From positions 186,001 to 250,000 of the forward strand of contig JBCBGM010000001.1 in the NCBI GenBank assembly GCA_038526735.1: a DNA stretch of 64,000 nt, in the 5' to 3' direction. Position 1 is the first letter of the stretch, and each line of letters begins with the position of its first letter. Shown here in pieces: positions 49,129 through 57,694 of this stretch. Both the position numbers and the translations under genes were made by a program. The stretch comes from Rubricella sp038526735 (lineage in GTDB: Bacteria; Pseudomonadota; Alphaproteobacteria; Rhodobacterales; Rhodobacteraceae). The notes under the pieces are model-generated. The model searched no databases, was not told the DNA's origin, and saw only the letters and a list, made by a program, of their open reading frames with translations.

Positions 49129-50517
49129 ATGGCTGACTACGACGTCATCGTGATCGGATCTGGCCCGGGCGGATACGTCTGCGCCATCCGCTGCGCCCAA
49201 CTGGGCCTGAAAACTGCCTGTGTTGAGGGGCGCGAAACGCTCGGCGGCACCTGCCTCAACGTGGGCTGCATTCCGTCCAAAGCGCTGCTGCACGCCTCTG
49301 AGCTCTACCACGAGGCCCACACCAACTTCACCAAGATGGGCATCATGGGCAAAGCGCCCTCGGTCGATCTGAAAAAGATGATGGAGTATAAGTCCGACAC
49401 GATTGGCCAGAACACCAAGGGCATCGAGTTCCTGTTCAAAAAGAACAAGGTCGACTGGCTGAAGGGTTGGGGCAAGATCACAGCGCCGGGCAAAGTAGAT
49501 GTCTCGGGCGAGGTCCACAACGCCAAGAACATCGTGATCGCCACGGGCTCTGACGTGGCGCCGCTGAATGGGGTTGAGGTGGATGAAAAGGTGGTCGTCA
49601 CCTCCACTGGCGCGCTTGAGCTGACCTCGGTGCCAAAGAAAATGGTCGTCATCGGCGCGGGTGTGATCGGGCTCGAGATGGGGTCGGTCTATGCCCGCCT
49701 TGGCTCTGAGGTGACCGTGATTGAGTTCCTCGACCGTATTCTGCCAGGCATGGACGCGGAGGTTGCCAAGACCTTCCAACGCACGCTGACCAAGCAGGGC
49801 CTGAAGTTTGTGATGGGTGCTGCCGTGTCGTCTGCGGTGACGAAGGGCAAGAAAGCGAAGCTCTCTTACACGCTCCGCAAAGACAGCTCACAGCATGAGA
49901 TGGACGCGGATGTCGTGCTCCTCGCCACCGGTCGTCGCCCCTACACCGAAGGGTTGGGCCTTGCCGAAGCGGGCGTTGAGATGACCGACCGCGGCATGGT
50001 CAAGACCGACGATCACTGGAAAACCAACGTCCCCGGCATCTACGCCATCGGCGACGTGATCGCGGGCCCGATGCTGGCGCATAAGGCCGAGGATGAGGGC
50101 ATGGCCGTCGCCGAAACCATCGCCGGGCAGCATGGCCACGTAAATTACAACGTGATCCCCGGTGTCGTGTATACGCACCCTGAGGTCGCTCAAGTCGGCA
50201 AAACCGAGGAAGAGCTCAAGGAAGAGGGCCGCGCTTACAAGGTCGGCAAATTCTCGTTCATGGGCAACGGGCGGGCGAAGGCGAACTTTGCCGGCGACGG
50301 CTTTGTAAAGCTGCTCGCAGATAAAGAGACGGACCGCATCCTTGGCTGCCATGTCATCGGCCCGATGGCGGGCGATCTGATCCACGAGGTTTGCGTCGCG
50401 ATGGAATTCGGCGCGGCTGCCGAAGATCTCGCCCGCACCTGCCACGCGCATCCGACCTTCTCTGAGGCAATGCGCGAGGCGGCCCTCGCCTGCGGAGATG
50501 GCGCAATCCACGCGTAA
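49129..50517 (+). CDS. lpd: Dihydrolipoyl dehydrogenase (E3)
   Basis: A 462-residue flavoprotein disulphide reductase that reoxidises dihydrolipoyl groups and passes electrons to NAD+. The FAD loop is VIVIGSGPGGYVCAI (6-20). The redox Cys pair is C42 and C47 (GGTCLNVGCIPS), the NAD loop is VVIGAGVIGLEMGSV near 178-192, and the C-terminal base pair is H441/E446 (HAHPTFSEA). A GGAGA ribosome site precedes the ATG. It probably serves the 2-oxoglutarate complex of this operon and perhaps other 2-oxo acid complexes. A good terminator follows. Confidence 0.97.
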   Translation: MADYDVIVIGSGPGGYVCAIRCAQLGLKTACVEGRETLGGTCLNVGCIPSKALLHASELYHEAHTNFTKMGIMGKAPSVDLKKMMEYKSDTIGQNTKGIEFLFKKNKVDWLKGWGKITAPGKVDVSGEVHNAKNIVIATGSDVAPLNGVEVDEKVVVTSTGALELTSVPKKMVVIGAGVIGLEMGSVYARLGSEVTVIEFLDRILPGMDAEVAKTFQRTLTKQGLKFVMGAAVSSAVTKGKKAKLSYTLRKDSSQHEMDADVVLLATGRRPYTEGLGLAEAGVEMTDRGMVKTDDHWKTNVPGIYAIGDVIAGPMLAHKAEDEGMAVAETIAGQHGHVNYNVIPGVVYTHPEVAQVGKTEEELKEEGRAYKVGKFSFMGNGRAKANFAGDGFVKLLADKETDRILGCHVIGPMAGDLIHEVCVAMEFGAAAEDLARTCHAHPTFSEAMREAALACGDGAIHA

Positions 50518-50538
50518 ACACTTCCCAAATACCCAGAG

Positions 50539-50566
50539 CGCCCCGTCAGATTTGGCGGGGCGTTTT
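50539..50566 (+). terminator. Rho-independent terminator after lpd
   Basis: CGCCCCG pairs with the CGGGGCG region (50539-50545 with 50556-50562) and TTTT follows. It lies 21 bases after the lpd stop and before aroA, so it ends the suc-lpd operon. Confidence 0.88.
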
Positions 50567-50628
50567 GTTTGGGGTTTTGCCGCATCCATGACAGCGATAT
50601 AGCGGCGCTGAACCAAACGGAGACACCC

Positions 50629-51978
50629 ATGGCAGGCCACGCCGCTGGATACCCTATGCAATCACGCGCGAGCGGGCCGCTGCGGGGAACTGCTGTGGTA
50701 CCGGGCGACAAGTCGGTGTCTCATCGCTCGCTCATTCTGAGTGCCCTGGCGGTCGGGGAGAGCACGATTTCGGGTCTGCTCGAGGGCCAAGACGTGCTCG
50801 ACACCGCCAAGGCAATGGCGGCGCTCGGTGCGGATGTTGATCGCGATGAGTGCGGAACTTGGCATGTGCATGGTGTTGGCGTTGGGGGCCTGCAAGAGCC
50901 CGAGGATGTGATCGACTGCGGCAACTCGGGCACGGGTGTGCGGCTTTTGATGGGTCTGACGGCGACGCATCCGATCTCGGTCACCTACACGGGCGATGCC
51001 AGTCTGCGCAGCCGCCCTATGCAGCGTATCACTGACCCCGTCTCTCAGTTTGGCGCGCAGGCGTTTGGGCGACGCGGCGGGCGCTTGCCGCTCACGCTGG
51101 TAGGTGCCGCAAACCCGGTGCCAGTGCACTACACGGTGCCGATGCCCTCTGCACAGGTGAAGTCCGCCGTGTTGCTTGCCGGCCTCAACACGCCCGGTGA
51201 GACGGTGGTGATCGAGAAAGAGGCGACGCGCGATCACTCAGAGCGGATGCTCGCCGGGTTCGGCGCACAGATCACCACCGAAGAGAGCGACGAGGGGCGG
51301 GTGATCACGCTGATGGGTCAGCCTGAGTTGCAACCGCAGCAGATCGATGTGCCGCGCGACCCGAGCTCAGCGGCCTTTCCGGTCTGCGCAGCGCTGATGG
51401 TCGATGGGTCCGATGTTTTGGTGCCCAACATCGGCCTCAACCCAACGCGCGCGGGCCTTTACACGACACTGCAAGAGATGGGCGCAGACCTGACCTTTGA
51501 GAACATGCGCGAAGAGGGCGGCGAGCCTGTCGCGGACCTTCGCGCGAGGTTCAGCGCTCTCAAAGGCATCGAAGTGCCGCCAGAGCGCGCGGCGAGCATG
51601 ATTGACGAGTATCCTATCCTCGCAGCCCTCGCGGCAACGGCTGAGGGCACGACCGTCATGCGTGGCGTCAAAGAACTGCGCGTGAAAGAGTCCGATCGGA
51701 TCGCCGCGATGGCGCGCGGGTTGGAGGCGCAGGGCGTGCAGATCGAAGAAGACGAAGACACGCTTATCGTCCACGGGCGCGGTGCGGATGGGGTGATGGG
51801 GGGCGGAACGGTCGAAACGCACCTCGACCACCGCATTGCAATGAGCTTTTTGTGCCTAGGCTTGGCCAGCCAAAAGCCTGTCGCGATTGATGACGCCGGT
51901 GGGATTGGCACGAGTTTTCCGGATTTTGGAGGCCTGATGACCTCCCTCGGAGGGAAGATCGAGGCCAAAAACCGGTGA
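50629..51978 (+). CDS. aroA: EPSP synthase (3-phosphoshikimate 1-carboxyvinyltransferase), class II
   Basis: A 449-residue shikimate-pathway enzyme joining shikimate 3-phosphate and phosphoenolpyruvate. It shows PGDKSVSHRS (25-34), SGLLEGQDVLDTAKAMAALG (48-67), GDASLRSRPM, SAQVKSAVLLAGLNTPG and VKESDRIAAMARGL. These fit the class II (Agrobacterium CP4-like) enzymes and not the E. coli type. In the loop near the PEP site the sequence is CGNSGTG, with Gly101 where CP4 has Ala100. A GGAGACACCC leader precedes the chosen ATG; a longer in-frame start at 50569 overlaps the lpd terminator region and is rejected. The stop overlaps the next gene by GTGA. Confidence 0.95.
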   Translation: MAGHAAGYPMQSRASGPLRGTAVVPGDKSVSHRSLILSALAVGESTISGLLEGQDVLDTAKAMAALGADVDRDECGTWHVHGVGVGGLQEPEDVIDCGNSGTGVRLLMGLTATHPISVTYTGDASLRSRPMQRITDPVSQFGAQAFGRRGGRLPLTLVGAANPVPVHYTVPMPSAQVKSAVLLAGLNTPGETVVIEKEATRDHSERMLAGFGAQITTEESDEGRVITLMGQPELQPQQIDVPRDPSSAAFPVCAALMVDGSDVLVPNIGLNPTRAGLYTTLQEMGADLTFENMREEGGEPVADLRARFSALKGIEVPPERAASMIDEYPILAALAATAEGTTVMRGVKELRVKESDRIAAMARGLEAQGVQIEEDEDTLIVHGRGADGVMGGGTVETHLDHRIAMSFLCLGLASQKPVAIDDAGGIGTSFPDFGGLMTSLGGKIEAKNR

Positions 51979-52505
51979 TCAACCGGGTCGCATATCTGAG
52001 TCTCGTGGCCCTCACGGTCGCCACCTACCTCGCGATGCTGACCTGGACGCTGCCCGGAATTCTGGCAGAAGCTGGAGGGTTGATCCCGCTGGAGCTTCGG
52101 CTCTCAGGCTACACGTATTTCGATGCGGTCGCGTTTTTGAACGAGCTTTCTCCGGCGGGGTTGGCACTCTACCGCGGGCCACACGCCTATCTGCTCGCGT
52201 TCTTCCCTGCACTTTTGGCCTTGAGCATGGCGCTGCCGGTCAACGGGCTATTGCACGGACGTTTGATCGGGTTTCGCTTGATCGGTGTGCTGATCCCGAT
52301 GTTTGCCGCCGTGAACAATTACACCGAAAACATCCTGATGGCGCGAATGCTCTCCCTCGGGGCGGAGAGGATCACGCCGGAGTTGGTGGAGCTCACAAGC
52401 CGCGCCACCGTCATGAAAGCGAGCTTTTTCTCGATCAGCGCAATCCTCACGGCTGCACTGATCATCGCCCGCTGGTGGGACATTCGACGGGGCGCCACGG
52501 AATGA
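51975..52505 (+). CDS. Hypothetical four-helix membrane protein
   Basis: A 176-residue protein starting at a GTG that overlaps the aroA stop. It has four hydrophobic segments (about 4-25, 65-86, 94-113 and 147-165), with a periplasmic-looking loop after the first (ILAEAGGLIPLELRLSGYTY). The pattern YTYFDAVAFLNEL is the only motif I notice, and I recognise no family. It is co-translated with aroA and with the downstream GFA-family gene (ATGA overlap), so it is expressed with shikimate and nucleotide genes, but nothing else indicates its role. Confidence 0.75.
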   Translation: MINRVAYLSLVALTVATYLAMLTWTLPGILAEAGGLIPLELRLSGYTYFDAVAFLNELSPAGLALYRGPHAYLLAFFPALLALSMALPVNGLLHGRLIGFRLIGVLIPMFAAVNNYTENILMARMLSLGAERITPELVELTSRATVMKASFFSISAILTAALIIARWWDIRRGATE

Positions 52506-52903
52506 CACATTCTGGCAGCTGCATTTGCGGGCAGATCACGTTTGAGGTTGAGGGGCCTTTGGGCAAGGCCGTGGGCTGTCATTGCGCGCAATGCCGCAAA
52601 GGGTCTGGCCACTATGTGGTCGCAACCGCCGCGCCGGTTGATGCGATCAGCATTTCGGGCACTGTCGCGTGGTACGCCTATAAACCCGGCACAGAGCGCG
52701 GGTTTTGCGGCACCTGTGGCGCGCAGCTGTTTTGGCGCAAACGCGGAGAGCCTTCGATGTCGATCATGATGGGCGCGTTTGATAGGGAGACGGACCTCAC
52801 CCTCGCCGGGCACATTTATGTCGGCGAAAAGCCCGGATACTACGACCTTGACGAAACCCTCCCGGCCTCGGCCGGGGACAGCGAGACACTGACCAACCGC
52901 TGA
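52502..52903 (+). CDS. GFA-family (CENP-V/GFA domain) zinc protein
   Basis: A 133-residue cytoplasmic protein with the GFA zinc-binding layout: GSCICGQITFEVEG (5-18), CHCAQCRKGSG (about 27-37) and GFCGTCGAQLFW (about 67-78). The Cys spacing is that of glutathione-dependent formaldehyde-activating-like proteins, a family in which few members have shown that activity. It overlaps its upstream neighbour by four bases and cmk by one (TGATG), so it is translated with them. Its role in this operon is unknown. Confidence 0.87.
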   Translation: MTHSGSCICGQITFEVEGPLGKAVGCHCAQCRKGSGHYVVATAAPVDAISISGTVAWYAYKPGTERGFCGTCGAQLFWRKRGEPSMSIMMGAFDRETDLTLAGHIYVGEKPGYYDLDETLPASAGDSETLTNR

Positions 52904-53538
52904 TGCAGTTCACCGTAGCGATAGATGGGCCTGCGGCCTCTGGCAAAGGCACCATATCGCGGGCCTTGGCGGAGCGGTTTGGGTTTGCGCATCTCGATAC
53001 GGGGCGGCTCTATCGTGCGACTGGGGTCGCAGCACTTGCGCTGGGGGAGTTGACAGCGGTCAACGCCGAAACCGCAGCGCGGACACTGACTGAAAGCAGC
53101 CTCGCGCATCCAGACTTGCGCTCACCAGAGGCGGGGGAGGCGGCGAGTGTGGTCGCCGCGATCCCGGCTGTGCGCCTAGCCCTCAAAGACTGGCAGCGGG
53201 GGTTTGCGCGGCGGGAGGGCGGCGCTGTGCTCGATGGCAGAGATATCGGGACGGTCATTTGCCCCGATGCGGAGGTGAAGCTCTACGTCATCGCCTCCGC
53301 CGAAACGCGCGCGAAGCGGCGCTTGGCGGAGTTTCAGGCCGCCGCGCCTGACATCACCTTCGCCGAGGTTCTCGATCAAATCGAAGAGCGGGACGCGCGC
53401 GATGCAGGCCGCAAAGACGCGCCCATGCAGGCAGCGGCAGACGCGCACTTGCTAGATACGACTGATATGACTATAGACCGCGCCGTCGCAGAGGCGGTGC
53501 GCCTTGTGCAGAATCGGCTGGATCGGGAAAGCTCCTGA
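52903..53538 (+). CDS. cmk: Cytidylate kinase
   Basis: A 211-residue nucleoside monophosphate kinase that makes CDP and dCDP from CMP and dCMP using ATP. The P-loop is DGPAASGKGTI (8-18). The CMP-binding and lid regions include DGRDIGTVICPDAEVKLYVI and RAKRRLAEFQ, and a C-terminal TTDMTIDRAVAEAV matches the family. The gene starts on the last base of the GFA-family stop codon. It is upstream of rpsA, a pairing found in nearly all proteobacteria. The gap of 101 bases to rpsA may hold the S1 promoter or autoregulatory leader. Confidence 0.96.
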   Translation: MQFTVAIDGPAASGKGTISRALAERFGFAHLDTGRLYRATGVAALALGELTAVNAETAARTLTESSLAHPDLRSPEAGEAASVVAAIPAVRLALKDWQRGFARREGGAVLDGRDIGTVICPDAEVKLYVIASAETRAKRRLAEFQAAAPDITFAEVLDQIEERDARDAGRKDAPMQAAADAHLLDTTDMTIDRAVAEAVRLVQNRLDRESS

Positions 53539-53639
53539 TCGCAGCCCTTTTGTGCATTCACCACCCCGGCGACCAGTTTCGTTAAAGACCGGCGGACCCA
53601 ACCGCCCGGCCCGCAAAAACACATCGAAAGGAAAGCCCA

Positions 53640-55325
53640 TTGGCTGCAAACGCATCAATGGACGAGTTTGAAGCACTGCTGAATGACAGCTTTGAGCTCG
53701 TTACCCCCGAAGAAGGTTCGGTTGTAAAAGGCACTGTTCTGGCAATTGAGGCCGGCAATGCCGTCATCGACATCGGCTATAAAATGGAAGGCCGTGTCGA
53801 TCTGAAGGAATTCTCCAAGCCCGGCCAAGACGCCGAGATCGACGTTGGCGATACCGTCGAGGTCTATCTTGAGCGCGTCGAGAACGCCCGCGGTGAAGCG
53901 GTCATCTCTCGCGAGAAGGCCCGCCGTGAAGAGGCTTGGGACCGGCTTGAGAAAGCCTATGAGAAAGAGGAGCGCGTCGAGGGCGCTATCTTTAACCGCG
54001 TCAAAGGTGGCTTCACGGTCGATCTTGGCGGCGCCGTTGCGTTCTTGCCCGGCTCGCAGGTTGATGTGCGCCCCGTGCGCGACGCTGGCCCTCTAATGGG
54101 TCTGCCCCAGCCCTTCCAGATTTTGAAGATGGACCGCCGCCGCGGCAACATCGTCGTCTCCCGCCGTGCAGTGCTCGAAGAGAGCCGTGCCGAGCAGCGC
54201 GCCGAAATCGTCGGCAAGCTCAAGGAAGGCGATGCGGTTGAAGGTGTGGTCAAGAACATCACCGAATACGGTGCGTTCGTGGATCTGGGTGGCGTTGATG
54301 GCCTCCTCCACGTCACCGACATGGCCTGGCGCCGGGTCAACCACCCGTCTGAGATCCTTAACATTGGCGAGACGGTCAACGTTCAGGTCATCAAGATCAA
54401 CAAAGACACCCAGCGCATCTCGCTCGGCATGAAGCAGCTTCAGGCTGATCCGTGGGATGATGTTGCGGCGAAGTTCCCGATCGGCTCTCGCTGGACGGGT
54501 CGTGTCACCAACATCACCGACTACGGCGCCTTTGTGGAGCTGGAGCCGGGTGTTGAGGGCCTCGTGCACGTCTCTGAGATGTCTTGGACCAAAAAGAACG
54601 TCCATCCGGGCAAGATCGTCTCCACCTCTCAGGAAGTGGACGTGATGGTGCTTGAGATCGACAGCTCGAAGCGTCGTGTTTCGCTCGGTCTCAAGCAGAC
54701 CCAGGGCAACCCGTGGGAAAACTTCGCGGCCAACTACCCGCAGGGCGCCACGGTCGAGGGCGAGGTCAAGAACATCACAGAATTCGGTTTGTTCGTTGGC
54801 CTCGAAGGCGACATCGACGGGATGGTTCACCTCTCCGACATCGACTGGAACCGCTCCGGCGAGGATGCGATCCAAGACTTCCGCAAGGGCGACGTCGTCA
54901 CCGCGAAAGTGCTTGAGGTCGACACCGAGCGCGAGCGCATCTCCCTCTCGATCAAAGAGATGGATGGCGATCCGTTTGCCGAGGCCACCTCTGGCGTGAA
55001 GCGCGGCGATGTGGTGACCGTTGAGGTGACCGCAATCGAAGATGGCGGTGTTGAAGTGGAGTATGACGGCGCGAAGTCGTTCATCCGCCGCTCTGACCTC
55101 AGCCGTGACCGTGCCGAGCAGCGCCCTGAGCGGTTCTCTGTGGGTGATAAGGTCGACGTGCGCGTCACCAACATCGACAAAAACTCGCGCCGCCTGTCGC
55201 TCTCGATCAAGGCGCGTGAGATCGCCGAAGAGAAGGAAGCGGTTGAGCAGTACGGCTCGTCCGACAGCGGTGCATCGCTGGGTGATATCCTCGGTGCAGC
55301 ACTGAAGCAGACCAACGACGACTAA
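53640..55325 (+). CDS. rpsA: 30S ribosomal protein S1
   Basis: A 561-residue protein with six S1 RNA-binding repeats, roughly at 24-90, 108-174, 195-263, 280-350, 367-437 and 452-524. The best signature is GVVKNITEYGAFVDLGGVDG in repeat three. It binds mRNA and brings it to the small subunit. The start is a TTG with GAAAGGAAAG just upstream (53627-53636); no ATG lies before the conserved N-terminus except Met7, and the ribosome site fits the TTG. Alternative start use could be part of S1 autoregulation. The stop overlaps the sppA start (TAATG). Confidence 0.96.
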   Translation: MAANASMDEFEALLNDSFELVTPEEGSVVKGTVLAIEAGNAVIDIGYKMEGRVDLKEFSKPGQDAEIDVGDTVEVYLERVENARGEAVISREKARREEAWDRLEKAYEKEERVEGAIFNRVKGGFTVDLGGAVAFLPGSQVDVRPVRDAGPLMGLPQPFQILKMDRRRGNIVVSRRAVLEESRAEQRAEIVGKLKEGDAVEGVVKNITEYGAFVDLGGVDGLLHVTDMAWRRVNHPSEILNIGETVNVQVIKINKDTQRISLGMKQLQADPWDDVAAKFPIGSRWTGRVTNITDYGAFVELEPGVEGLVHVSEMSWTKKNVHPGKIVSTSQEVDVMVLEIDSSKRRVSLGLKQTQGNPWENFAANYPQGATVEGEVKNITEFGLFVGLEGDIDGMVHLSDIDWNRSGEDAIQDFRKGDVVTAKVLEVDTERERISLSIKEMDGDPFAEATSGVKRGDVVTVEVTAIEDGGVEVEYDGAKSFIRRSDLSRDRAEQRPERFSVGDKVDVRVTNIDKNSRRLSLSIKAREIAEEKEAVEQYGSSDSGASLGDILGAALKQTNDD

Positions 55326-56248
55326 TGTCGCTGGAAGCAGAACTCTATGAGGAGCGGCGCCGTCAGTGGCGCCGCTCCGCATTTTGGCGGGGCGTTCTCG
55401 TCACGCTGGGGGTGTTGGTGGCGCTTTCGGTGATCGGTGCGATGAGCATGCCCGATCAAGCCGGTCGACCGAGCACTCCACATATCGTGACGCATCAGAT
55501 CAGCGGCGTGATCTTCAACGATCCGGAGCGTGACCTCGAAATCGCTGAACTCGCCGAGGACGACGCGGCGCGTGCGCTGATCCTCTATATCGAGAGCCCG
55601 GGTGGCACGACGGTCGGTTCAGAAGGGTTGCACGCGGCTCTAGCGAAGCTCTCTGCCGAGAAACCCGTTGTCGCCGTCATGGGCGAGGTTGCTGCCTCTG
55701 GCGGATACATCGCCGCCCTGCCCGCAGACCACATCATCGCGCGTGGCAACACACTGACCGGCTCTATCGGGGTGATCCTGCAATACCCCAACCTCACCGA
55801 GCTGATGGACCGGCTTGGCGTGGAGATGGAGACGTTCCGCTCCTCTGAGCTCAAAGGCGGCCCCTCCCCCTTCCGCGACAGCAGCGAGGCAGAGCGCAAC
55901 GCAGAGGCCGCGATTGTGACCGATGCCTTCGCCTGGTTTCGTGACCTTGTTGCCACGGATCGCGGGCTTTCAGGTACAGAGCTGGATGCGGTTGCCAATG
56001 GCCAGGTCTTTACTGGGCGACAAGCACTCACTTTGGGCCTGATTGATGAGATCGGCGGGCTTGAAGAGGCCGAATCGTGGCTCGCATCCGTCGACTCAAG
56101 CTTCGCAGACTTGCCACAAGCGCCGCTCTTTGAGCCGCAAGACGACCCAAATGTCATTGAACTGATTACAGATTGGGCGAGTGCTGGCCAATTCTTACCC
56201 CACATAGGCCCAAGTTCAGGCGGTGGACTGCTTTCAGTGCTGCCATGA
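55325..56248 (+). CDS. sppA: Signal peptide peptidase SppA (short form, S49 family)
   Basis: A 307-residue membrane-anchored serine protease that degrades cleaved signal peptides. A membrane anchor lies near 21-41 (VLVTLGVLVALSVIG), the catalytic Ser is S125 (GEVAASGGYIAA) and the Lys general base is K177 (SSELKGGPSPFR). This is the half-length form, like SppA of Gram-positives, and not the double-length E. coli protein. It is translated straight from rpsA via TAATG. A periplasmic location is expected. Confidence 0.93.
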   Translation: MSLEAELYEERRRQWRRSAFWRGVLVTLGVLVALSVIGAMSMPDQAGRPSTPHIVTHQISGVIFNDPERDLEIAELAEDDAARALILYIESPGGTTVGSEGLHAALAKLSAEKPVVAVMGEVAASGGYIAALPADHIIARGNTLTGSIGVILQYPNLTELMDRLGVEMETFRSSELKGGPSPFRDSSEAERNAEAAIVTDAFAWFRDLVATDRGLSGTELDAVANGQVFTGRQALTLGLIDEIGGLEEAESWLASVDSSFADLPQAPLFEPQDDPNVIELITDWASAGQFLPHIGPSSGGGLLSVLP

Positions 56249-56261
56249 CCACGTTGGCGCG

Positions 56262-56290
56262 TTGACGGAAGCGATCCGGGTGTGAGATTG
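56262..56290 (+). promoter_or_regulatory. Candidate promoter for ihfB
   Basis: TTGACG (56262-56267) with a 17-base spacer leads to AGATTG (56285-56290), 29 bases before the ihfB start. The -35 is good and the -10 poor. It lies in the 70-base gap after sppA. Confidence 0.35.
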
Positions 56291-56318
56291 TCTTTCATCA
56301 TCACAGCGGGCGGCAGAC

Positions 56319-56600
56319 GTGATTAAATCTGAGCTTATCCAAAAAATTGCAGATGAAAATCCACATCTGTATCAACGCGATGTCGAACGAATTGTTGGCA
56401 CCATCTTTGACGAGATCATCGACGCATTGGCCTCTGGCAAGCGCGTAGAGCTTCGGGGCTTTGGGGCTTTCTCGGTCAAGAAGCGCGATGCCCGTGTCGG
56501 CCGCAACCCGCGCTCTGGCGAGCAGGTCGATGTGGAAGAGAAATACGTGCCGTTCTTCAAGGTTGGTAAGCTCCTGCGCGAACGGCTGAATGCCGAATAA
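56319..56600 (+). CDS. ihfB: Integration host factor beta subunit
   Basis: A 93-residue DNA-bending protein that pairs with IhfA. The core arm motif GFGAFSVKKRDARVGRNPRS (47-66) contains the Pro that intercalates in the DNA minor groove. The start is GTG with no strong ribosome site. In E. coli ihfB also follows rpsA; here sppA lies between. It is followed 12 bases later by the lapA-like gene. Confidence 0.96.
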   Translation: MIKSELIQKIADENPHLYQRDVERIVGTIFDEIIDALASGKRVELRGFGAFSVKKRDARVGRNPRSGEQVDVEEKYVPFFKVGKLLRERLNAE

Positions 56601-56612
56601 AGGAGGGCAACC

Positions 56613-56951
56613 ATGCTTCGGTTGATCCGTTTGGGTTTGGTGATTGTGTTGGCCCTGATTCTGGTCGTGATCGCGATTGCCAATCGCGACACCGTTGTTG
56701 TCCAACTGCTGCCATCTGACCTCTCTGGCATCTTCGCCCTCAACTTCGAGGTGCCGCTGTTTGTGTTGATGGTGATCCTCGGCGGCGGTGGCTTTGCCCT
56801 TGGCTTTTCGTGGGAGTATCTGCGCGAGTGGAGCATCCGGGCCGAGGCGCGGCGCGCCAAGAAAGCCGCGCAATCGCTGGAGCGTGAGATCAAGTCGATG
56901 AAGGCTGAGCAGGGCGTCGAAGAAGACGACGTTCTCGCCCTTCTGAAGTAA
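56613..56951 (+). CDS. lapA: LapA-family membrane protein (DUF1049)
   Basis: A 112-residue protein with two hydrophobic segments, LIRLGLVIVLALILVVIAIA (3-22) and FVLMVILGGGGFALGFSWEY (about 50-69), around a short loop with the family motif NRDTVVVQLLPSDL. The C-terminal part is a charged cytoplasmic helix. In E. coli LapA lies beside LapB and helps control LpxC and LPS levels. No lapB gene is visible here; trpF follows after four bases. GGAGGG precedes the ATG. Confidence 0.88.
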   Translation: MLRLIRLGLVIVLALILVVIAIANRDTVVVQLLPSDLSGIFALNFEVPLFVLMVILGGGGFALGFSWEYLREWSIRAEARRAKKAAQSLEREIKSMKAEQGVEEDDVLALLK

Positions 56952-56955
56952 GCTC

Positions 56956-57621
56956 ATGCGCGTCAAAATCTGCGGACTGACCTCGCCCGAGGCTGTGACG
57001 GCGGTTGTCGAGGCTGGGGCGGATTATGTCGGCTTCGTCTTTTTCCCCAAATCCCCGCGCAATGTGACCGTCGATCAAGCGCGCGCACTGGCCGTTGAGG
57101 TGCCGCCGGGCGTGGTCAAGGTCGGCCTGTTTGTCGACCCGACCGATGCCTTGCTCGAGGAGGTTTTAGGCACCGTGCCCCTCGACATGATCCAGCTGCA
57201 TGGCGAGGAGAGCCCAGAGCGAGTCACCCAGATCAAAGCGGAGCATGGGCTTCCAGTGATGAAGGTCATCGGCGTGCGTAAGGCACGCGATCTTGAGGCC
57301 ATCGACGCTTACGCAGCGGTCGCCGACCAACTGATGGTCGATGCCAAACCGCCGAAAGATGCGACCCTTCCCGGCGGCAATGGCCTGTCCTTTGACTGGA
57401 CCCTGCTCACCGACCGCCGTTGGCCAAAACCCTGGATGCTGGCAGGTGGCCTCACGCCAGAGAATGCCGCCCGTGCCGCCAATTTGACGGGCGCACAGCA
57501 GCTTGATGTCTCCAGCGGTGTGGAAAGCGCGCCAGGGGTGAAAGACGACGCGAAAGTACGTGCCTTTGTCAGTGCCGCAAAAACCGGCCACACGCCGCAG
57601 ACCGCGCCGCAGTTGAAATGA
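56956..57621 (+). CDS. trpF: Phosphoribosylanthranilate isomerase
   Basis: A 221-residue TIM-barrel enzyme of tryptophan synthesis that isomerises N-(5-phosphoribosyl)anthranilate. Catalytic Cys is in VKICGLTSPE (C7) and the general acid Asp is in the LFVDPTD region. The phosphate loop is seen in LAGGLTPENAARA and LDVSSGVESAPGVKD near the end. Length fits. The gene follows lapA closely and precedes trpB by 73 bases, with trpA further downstream, the usual order trpF-trpB-trpA. Confidence 0.96.
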   Translation: MRVKICGLTSPEAVTAVVEAGADYVGFVFFPKSPRNVTVDQARALAVEVPPGVVKVGLFVDPTDALLEEVLGTVPLDMIQLHGEESPERVTQIKAEHGLPVMKVIGVRKARDLEAIDAYAAVADQLMVDAKPPKDATLPGGNGLSFDWTLLTDRRWPKPWMLAGGLTPENAARAANLTGAQQLDVSSGVESAPGVKDDAKVRAFVSAAKTGHTPQTAPQLK

Positions 57622-57694
57622 AATTCACAAGTTGCGCGGCTTCCTCTTGTGTCTGCGCAGAGCTACACACCCTGTAACGCTAGAGGATCCGCCC

